From Friedmanniella sp. (lineage in GTDB: Bacteria > Actinomycetota > Actinomycetes > Propionibacteriales > Propionibacteriaceae), in assembly GCA_025964935.1 (NCBI GenBank), contig JAOPXW010000374.1:1-10366 (forward strand): DNA of 10,366 nucleotides, read 5' to 3'. Each line of letters opens with the position of its first letter. Position 1 is the stretch's first letter. The translations under genes were made by a program, and so were the position numbers. Shown here one piece after another: positions 6,249 through 10,366 of this stretch. Below the pieces are notes generated by a model. That model saw only the letters and a program-made list of their open reading frames with translations, was not told the DNA's origin and did no database searches.

Positions 6249-8033
6249 ATGTGCGGACTTGCGGGCGAGATCAGGTTCGACCGGCGGTACGCCGACGTCG
6301 CCGCCGTCGCTCGGATCACCGAGAAGCTGGCGCCGCGCGGCCCTGACGGCACGGGTCTGTGGTCCCGGGGTCCCGTCGCCCTGGGGCACCGGCGGCTCTC
6401 GATCATCGACCTGAGTGTCAGCGGCTCCCAGCCGATGGTCGACCCCCAGCTCGGGCTGACCCTGGCGTTCAACGGCTGCATCTACAACTACGAGCAGCTG
6501 CGCGCCGAGCTGGAGGGCGCCGGGCACCGCTTCTTCTCGCACTCCGACAGCGAGGTCATCCTCAAGGCGTACGCGCAGTGGGGTCTGGACTGCGTCGACC
6601 ACTTCTTCGGGATGTTCGCGTTCGCGATCTCCGAGCACGCGTCCGGCCGGCTGGTGCTGGGGCGGGACCGGCTCGGGATCAAGCCGCTCTACCTGGACCA
6701 GACCGCCGACCGGCTGCGCTTCGCCTCCTCGCTCCCGGCCCTGCTCGCCGGCGGTGGCACCGACACCTCCATCGACCCGACCGCGCTGAGCTACTACATG
6801 TCCTTCCACAGCGTGGTGCCGGCGCCGCGGACGATCCTGAACGGCATCCGCAAGCTGCCGCCGGCCACCCTGCGGGTGATCGAGCCGGACGGCACGAGCA
6901 CCGACCGGCTCTACTGGGAGCCCGACTTCAGCCGGGACCCGGCGCAGGCCGACTGGACCGAGCAGGACTGGGAGGCGGCGCTGCTCGACAGCCTCCGGAC
7001 CGCGGTCGACCGCCGGATGGTGGCCGACGTCCCCGTCGGGGTGCTGCTGTCGGGCGGCATCGACTCCTCGCTGGTCGTCGCACTGTTGGCCGAGGCGGGC
7101 CAGCAGGACCTCAAGACCTTCAGCATCGGCTTCGACTCCGCCGGTGGGGAGTCGGGCGACGAGTTCGAATACAGCACGCTCGTCGCCGAGCGGTTCGGGA
7201 CCGACCACCACCGCATCAAGATCGACTCCTCGCGGCTGCTGCCCGGGATCGACGCCGCGATCGGTGCCATGAGCGAGCCCATGGTCAGCCACGACTGCGT
7301 CGCCTTCTTCCTGCTCAGCCAGGACGTGGCCCGAAGCGTCAAGGTGGTGCAGTCGGGCCAGGGCGCGGACGAGGTGCTGGGCGGCTACGACTGGTACCCG
7401 CCGCTGGCCGAGGTGCCCCGCGGTGGCGCGGTCGAGGCCTACTCCCGGGTCTTCTTCGACCGTCGCTGGGACGCCATGGGTGGGGTTCTGGCCAAGGACT
7501 GGCTGCTGGACCACGACGCTCCCACCGCCTTCATCACCGACCGGTTCGGCCGGCCGGGCGCGGAGACCTCGGTCGACGCCGCGCTGCGCAACGACACCAC
7601 GGTGATGCTGGTCGACGACCCGGTCAAACGGGTCGACAACATGACGATGGCCTGGGGTCTGGAGGCCCGGGTCCCGTTCCTGGACCACGAGGTCGTCGAG
7701 CTGGCCGGGCGGATCCCGCCGGGTCTGAAGCTCTCCGACGGGGGCAAGGGCGTGCTCAAGCGGGCCAGCCGTGGCGTGGTTCCCGACGAGGTCATCGACC
7801 GGACCAAGGGCTACTTCCCGGTGCCGGCCATCCGCCAGCTGGACGGACCGTACCTGAACCGGGTGCGCGACGCCCTGACCGACCCGCGAGCGAAGCAGCG
7901 GGGGCTGTTCAACCCCTCAGCCGTGGAGTCCATGCTCGCCGACCCCAACACCACCCGTACGACGCTGGGCTCCAACGCCTTGTGGCAGCTGGCGTTGCTG
8001 GAGATGTGGCTGCAGCACCACGATGTCGGCTAG
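6249..8033 (+). CDS. Asparagine-synthetase-like amidotransferase (N-acetylglutaminylglutamine amidotransferase type, TIGR03104-like)
   Basis: A 594-residue class II glutamine amidotransferase that should activate a carboxylate as an acyl-adenylate and amidate it with ammonia from glutamine. The glutaminase domain (about 2-210) has the nucleophile Cys2, RGPDG (30-34), LGHRRLSIIDL (45-55), FNGCIYN (74-80) and SDSE (99-102). The synthetase domain (about 240-590) has the pyrophosphate loop LLSGGIDSS (266-274), SGQGADEVLGGY (369-380) and LEARVPFLDH (471-480). SFHSVVPAPRT (185-195), HDCVAFFLLS (348-357) and the DWYPP following the ADEVLGGY segment recall the AsnO proteins that amidate N-acetylglutaminylglutamine, rather than housekeeping AsnB. 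FNGCIYN has Cys77 where AsnB has the glutamine-binding Glu (NGEIYN). The ATG is 2 nt after the ligase stop, implying re-initiation; the 3' end overlaps the peptidase start by 11 nt. The substrate is inferred to be the product of the ligase fusion, not asparagine precursors. Confidence 0.9.
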   Translation: MCGLAGEIRFDRRYADVAAVARITEKLAPRGPDGTGLWSRGPVALGHRRLSIIDLSVSGSQPMVDPQLGLTLAFNGCIYNYEQLRAELEGAGHRFFSHSDSEVILKAYAQWGLDCVDHFFGMFAFAISEHASGRLVLGRDRLGIKPLYLDQTADRLRFASSLPALLAGGGTDTSIDPTALSYYMSFHSVVPAPRTILNGIRKLPPATLRVIEPDGTSTDRLYWEPDFSRDPAQADWTEQDWEAALLDSLRTAVDRRMVADVPVGVLLSGGIDSSLVVALLAEAGQQDLKTFSIGFDSAGGESGDEFEYSTLVAERFGTDHHRIKIDSSRLLPGIDAAIGAMSEPMVSHDCVAFFLLSQDVARSVKVVQSGQGADEVLGGYDWYPPLAEVPRGGAVEAYSRVFFDRRWDAMGGVLAKDWLLDHDAPTAFITDRFGRPGAETSVDAALRNDTTVMLVDDPVKRVDNMTMAWGLEARVPFLDHEVVELAGRIPPGLKLSDGGKGVLKRASRGVVPDEVIDRTKGYFPVPAIRQLDGPYLNRVRDALTDPRAKQRGLFNPSAVESMLADPNTTRTTLGSNALWQLALLEMWLQHHDVG

Positions 8034-9906
8034 CCCCGCCCCGGGCGGCCTCTCCACCGCCACCCCGGAGCTCCGGGCCGCGATGGCCATGGGCGACGCC
8101 CTCGTCGACGCCTGGGGCAGCTGGGGTCCGACGCTGAGCCCCGACTGCCGCACCATCGCCTTCGTCAGCGACCGTGGCGGCACGCCCGAGGTGTGGGTGC
8201 AGGACCTGCCCACCGACGCCGCACCCAGGCCCACCGCCCGACGGGTCAGCCTCAGCCAGGACCCGGTGGTGGCGGTCAACTGGTCCGCCGACGGGGCCTG
8301 GCTCGCCTGCTCCCTGGCCACCGACGGCGGGGTCAAGACGCAGGTCTGGGTGGTCCGGCCGGACGGGTCGGGCGCTCGCCGGATCGCCGGCTCGACCGAG
8401 CAGCACGCCGAGCTGGGTCCCTGGACCCGCAGCGGGCACCGCGTGGTGGTGACCGTGCCGGGGGTCGAGCTCGGTGCGCCCACCGAGGCGTTCCTGGTCA
8501 ACCCGGCCAACGGGAAGCTGTCCCCGCTCGCCGTCGGCGACCTGATCTCGGTGCTGGACCTGTCGGTGGACGAGACCTTCGTGATCGTCAAGGACGGCCA
8601 GCGCGGCAAGCAGTTCTGTGTCGTGGTGGACCGAGCGGCCGACAGCGACCACCCCCTGCTGCCCTACCCGGCCACCGGCTCCACCGACCGGGCCATCATC
8701 CGGCCCGCACCGGCCGACGACCCGCAGCCGCTGATCGCGTACGTGGCCACCGACGCCGCCCTGCCCCGCCGCCAGCTGGTGGCCGTGCCGCTCGGTCCTC
8801 TCGGCTGGCGTGGCACCTCCGGTGTCCTGGCCTCCCGGGCCGACGCCGAGCTGGAGGGCCTGGACGCCGACGACGCGGGCCGGCTGCTGCTGCTGGTCTG
8901 GAACGTGGCCGGCGGCAGCGAGGTCGAGCTGCTGGACACCTGGACCGGGGCCTCGACCTCGGTCCCCGACGTCCCGGGCTCGGTCGTCACCGGGGCCCTG
9001 CTCAGCCGGGACGGCTCGCTCGCCCTGGTCAGCGTGGAGGGGCCGCACCGGCCCCGCGAGCTCTGGGGCCTGGACACCGCCGCGCTGGTCTGGACCCGGC
9101 TCACCGACACCCCGGAGCTGCCGCCGTACGCGCTGGTCACCCCCACGCTGGAGACCTTCACCGCCCGCGACGGCCTGCCCCTGACCGGCTGGCTCTACCG
9201 GGTGCCGGGGCGGTCGACCCCGGGGCCGACCATGCTCAGCCTGCACGGCGGCCCGGAGGCGCAGGAGCGTCCGGTCTTCAGCCCGCAGCACCAGGCGATG
9301 GCCGCGGCCGGCATCGCCGTCTTCGCGCCCAACATCCGGGGCTCCTCGGGCTTCGGGCGGGCGTTCGTGCACGCCGACGACATCCACGGCCGACGGGACG
9401 CCTTCGACGACGTCCTGGCCTGCCGCGACTTCGTGGTCGAGGCCGGGGTGGCCGAGCGGGGGGCGGTCGCGGTCACCGGACGCTCCTACGGGGGCTACCT
9501 GACCCTGGCCATGCTGGCGTTCTCCCCCGGTGAGTTCGCCACCGGCGTCGACATCTGCGGCATGTCGGACCTGCACACCTTCTACCGCGACACCGAGCCG
9601 TGGATCGCGTCGGCGGCGGTCAGCAAGTACGGCGACCCCGAGCACGACTGGGCGTTGCTGCACGCCATCTCCCCGCTGCACGCCGCGGCCAACATCGAGG
9701 TGCCGCTGCTGGTCGTGCACGGCGAGCTGGACACCAACGTGCCGCTCGGGGAGGCGCAGCAGATGGTCGCCGCCCTCCGCGAACTGGACCGCGACGTCGA
9801 GTATCTCCAGCTGGACGGGGAGGGCCACGAGTACCGCCGGGCCGACTCCCGCCGACGGCTGATGGAGACGATGCTGGTCTTCCTGGACCGCACCCTGAGA
9901 AGCTGA
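8023..9906 (+). CDS. S9 family (prolyl oligopeptidase-like) serine peptidase
   Basis: A 627-residue protein with an N-terminal beta-propeller (about 30-370) built of WD/TolB-like blades such as LSPDCRTIAFVSDRGG (38-53), NWSADGAWLACS (86-97) and LSRDGSLALVSVEG (327-340). The C-terminal alpha/beta hydrolase domain (about 375-627) has HGGPE (408-412), the nucleophile elbow GRSYGGY (486-492; Ser488), Asp570 in HGELDTNVP and His602 in GEGHEY, so the Ser-Asp-His triad is complete. There is no signal peptide, so it should act in the cytoplasm on short peptides admitted through the propeller; families of this kind include dipeptidyl- and acylaminoacyl-peptidases. The ATG at 8023 lies inside the amidotransferase gene (ATG at 8023-8025, TAG at 8031-8033) and there is no clear Shine-Dalgarno, so it depends on coupling. 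A later Met (residue 21 or 23) could also start it. The context suggests it trims or recycles the cassette's peptide-like product. Confidence 0.92.
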   Translation: MSASPAPGGLSTATPELRAAMAMGDALVDAWGSWGPTLSPDCRTIAFVSDRGGTPEVWVQDLPTDAAPRPTARRVSLSQDPVVAVNWSADGAWLACSLATDGGVKTQVWVVRPDGSGARRIAGSTEQHAELGPWTRSGHRVVVTVPGVELGAPTEAFLVNPANGKLSPLAVGDLISVLDLSVDETFVIVKDGQRGKQFCVVVDRAADSDHPLLPYPATGSTDRAIIRPAPADDPQPLIAYVATDAALPRRQLVAVPLGPLGWRGTSGVLASRADAELEGLDADDAGRLLLLVWNVAGGSEVELLDTWTGASTSVPDVPGSVVTGALLSRDGSLALVSVEGPHRPRELWGLDTAALVWTRLTDTPELPPYALVTPTLETFTARDGLPLTGWLYRVPGRSTPGPTMLSLHGGPEAQERPVFSPQHQAMAAAGIAVFAPNIRGSSGFGRAFVHADDIHGRRDAFDDVLACRDFVVEAGVAERGAVAVTGRSYGGYLTLAMLAFSPGEFATGVDICGMSDLHTFYRDTEPWIASAAVSKYGDPEHDWALLHAISPLHAAANIEVPLLVVHGELDTNVPLGEAQQMVAALRELDRDVEYLQLDGEGHEYRRADSRRRLMETMLVFLDRTLRS

Positions 9907-9976
9907 CGCCAGTCGCGGAGATGCGGCCCACCAGGGGCCACGACGGCCCACTGGAGTCGCTTCTCCAGGGCGGTGC

Positions 9977-10012
9977 GGCCTGAGGCCGTATCGGGCCGGC
10001 GGGTCTCAGGCC
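9977..10012 (+). terminator. Candidate terminator hairpin between the peptidase gene and gatB
   Basis: GGCCTGAG (9977-9984) is a perfect inverted match of CTCAGGCC (10005-10012). In plus-strand RNA the stem can extend inward by a G-U and two G-C pairs to 11 bp, with a 14-nt loop. The wobble pair favours the plus-strand RNA, so it probably ends the cassette. It overlaps the gatB stop codon (10006-10008). No U tract follows, which is common in high-GC actinomycetes but weakens the call. A smaller hairpin, CTGGAG (9951-9956) with CTCCAG (9963-9968), lies just upstream. Confidence 0.4.
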
Positions 10013-10366
10013 AGCTTCTCCAGGATCAGCTCGCGCACCCGGGCCGCGTCGGCCTGACCGCGCATCTCCTTCATCACCGACCCGATCAGGGCACCGGCGG
10101 CCTGCACCTTGCCGGCGCGGACCTTCTCGGCCACCCCGGGGTTCGCCGCGATCGCCGCGTCCACCGCGGCACCGAGGGCCCCGTCGTCGGAGACCACCGC
10201 CAGCCCGCGGGCCGCGACGACCTCCGCCGGGGCGCCCTCCCCGGCGATCACCCCGTCGAACACCTGCCGGGCCAGCTTGTCGTTGATGGTCCCGCTCTCC
10301 ACCAGCGCCTGGATCTCGGCCACCTGGACCGGGGTGACGCCGGTGTCCTCCAGGTCGACCCCCAGC
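10006..10366 (-). CDS. gatB: Aspartyl/glutamyl-tRNA(Asn/Gln) amidotransferase subunit B, C-terminal part
   Basis: The last 119 residues of GatB, the subunit of the GatCAB complex that binds misacylated Glu-tRNA(Gln) or Asp-tRNA(Asn) for amidation. The gene enters from the right edge of the window, so the start and catalytic cradle are missing. The visible part is the C-terminal tail/YqeY-like helical domain, recognised by [17 protein letters not shown], the stretch [20 protein letters not shown] and [20 protein letters not shown], ending in EKLA and TGA. The reading frame stays open up to the edge. It converges with the peptidase gene, leaving a gap of about 100 bp that contains the inverted repeat described separately. 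It is a core translation gene, which supports a chromosomal location for the window. Confidence 0.95.
   Translation of the reverse strand, partial: LGVDLEDTGVTPVQVAEIQALVESGTINDKLARQVFDGVIAGEGAPAEVVAARGLAVVSDDGALGAAVDAAIAANPGVAEKVRAGKVQAAGALIGSVMKEMRGQADAARVRELILEKLA

Noticed and set aside
6066..7688. 540-residue minus-strand open frame opposite the amidotransferase
   Set aside because: Its composition (Val, Arg, Gln, His, Asp runs) is that of a reverse-strand shadow, and the plus strand encodes a complete class II amidotransferase.
6249..8033. Housekeeping asparagine synthetase (AsnB)
   Set aside because: NGCIYN in place of NGEIYN, SFHSVVPAPRT and GGYDWYPP resemble the AsnO/NAGGN amidotransferases, and the gene is embedded with a peptide ligase and a peptidase.
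7909..9951. 680-residue minus-strand open frame opposite the peptidase
   Set aside because: A shadow of the S9 peptidase gene: low complexity, no recognisable domain, and the plus-strand frame has a full catalytic triad.

Overview
The window is very GC-rich, densely packed chromosomal DNA. Its gene content and arrangement point to a high-GC actinomycete. Three signs support this: a his-trp junction carrying a Trp-associated membrane protein, promoters with a TANNNT -10 box 7-8 nt from a start codon (leaderless style), and GTG starts. A member of the Propionibacteriales or a relative is plausible, but that is inference. I see no mobile element, tRNA, rRNA or CRISPR array.

Layout. Positions 1-2480 (minus strand) hold a tightly overlapping hisI - trpE - Trp-associated membrane protein run; the last gene leaves the window at position 1. 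Diverging from hisI, on the plus strand, are a DinB-like TIGR03085-type protein (2630-3304) and a 69-residue two-helix membrane protein (3357-3566). From 3655 to 9906 lies a three-gene plus-strand cassette. Its first gene is an 863-residue fusion of a YbdK/GCS2-type carboxylate-amine ligase with a circularly permuted type 2 ATP-grasp ligase. The second is an asparagine-synthetase-like amidotransferase of the N-acetylglutaminylglutamine amidotransferase type. The third is an S9 prolyl-oligopeptidase-family peptidase. Converging on it from the right edge is the C-terminal end of gatB (10006-10366, minus strand).

How the genes work together. hisI and trpE are core histidine and tryptophan synthesis genes, coupled through ATGA and GTGA stop/start overlaps. 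The plus-strand cassette is the most interesting part. It has a candidate leaderless promoter, a 2-nt gap and then an 11-nt overlap, so the three proteins are probably made together. It combines two amide-bond-forming ligase domains, a glutamine-dependent amidating enzyme and a peptidase. This resembles the known NAGGN osmoprotectant locus (GNAT/ATP-grasp ligase, AsnO amidotransferase, M42 peptidase), but the ligase and peptidase families are different and no acetyltransferase is visible. I infer a pathway making, and perhaps recycling, a small amidated peptide-like metabolite whose structure cannot be read from sequence.
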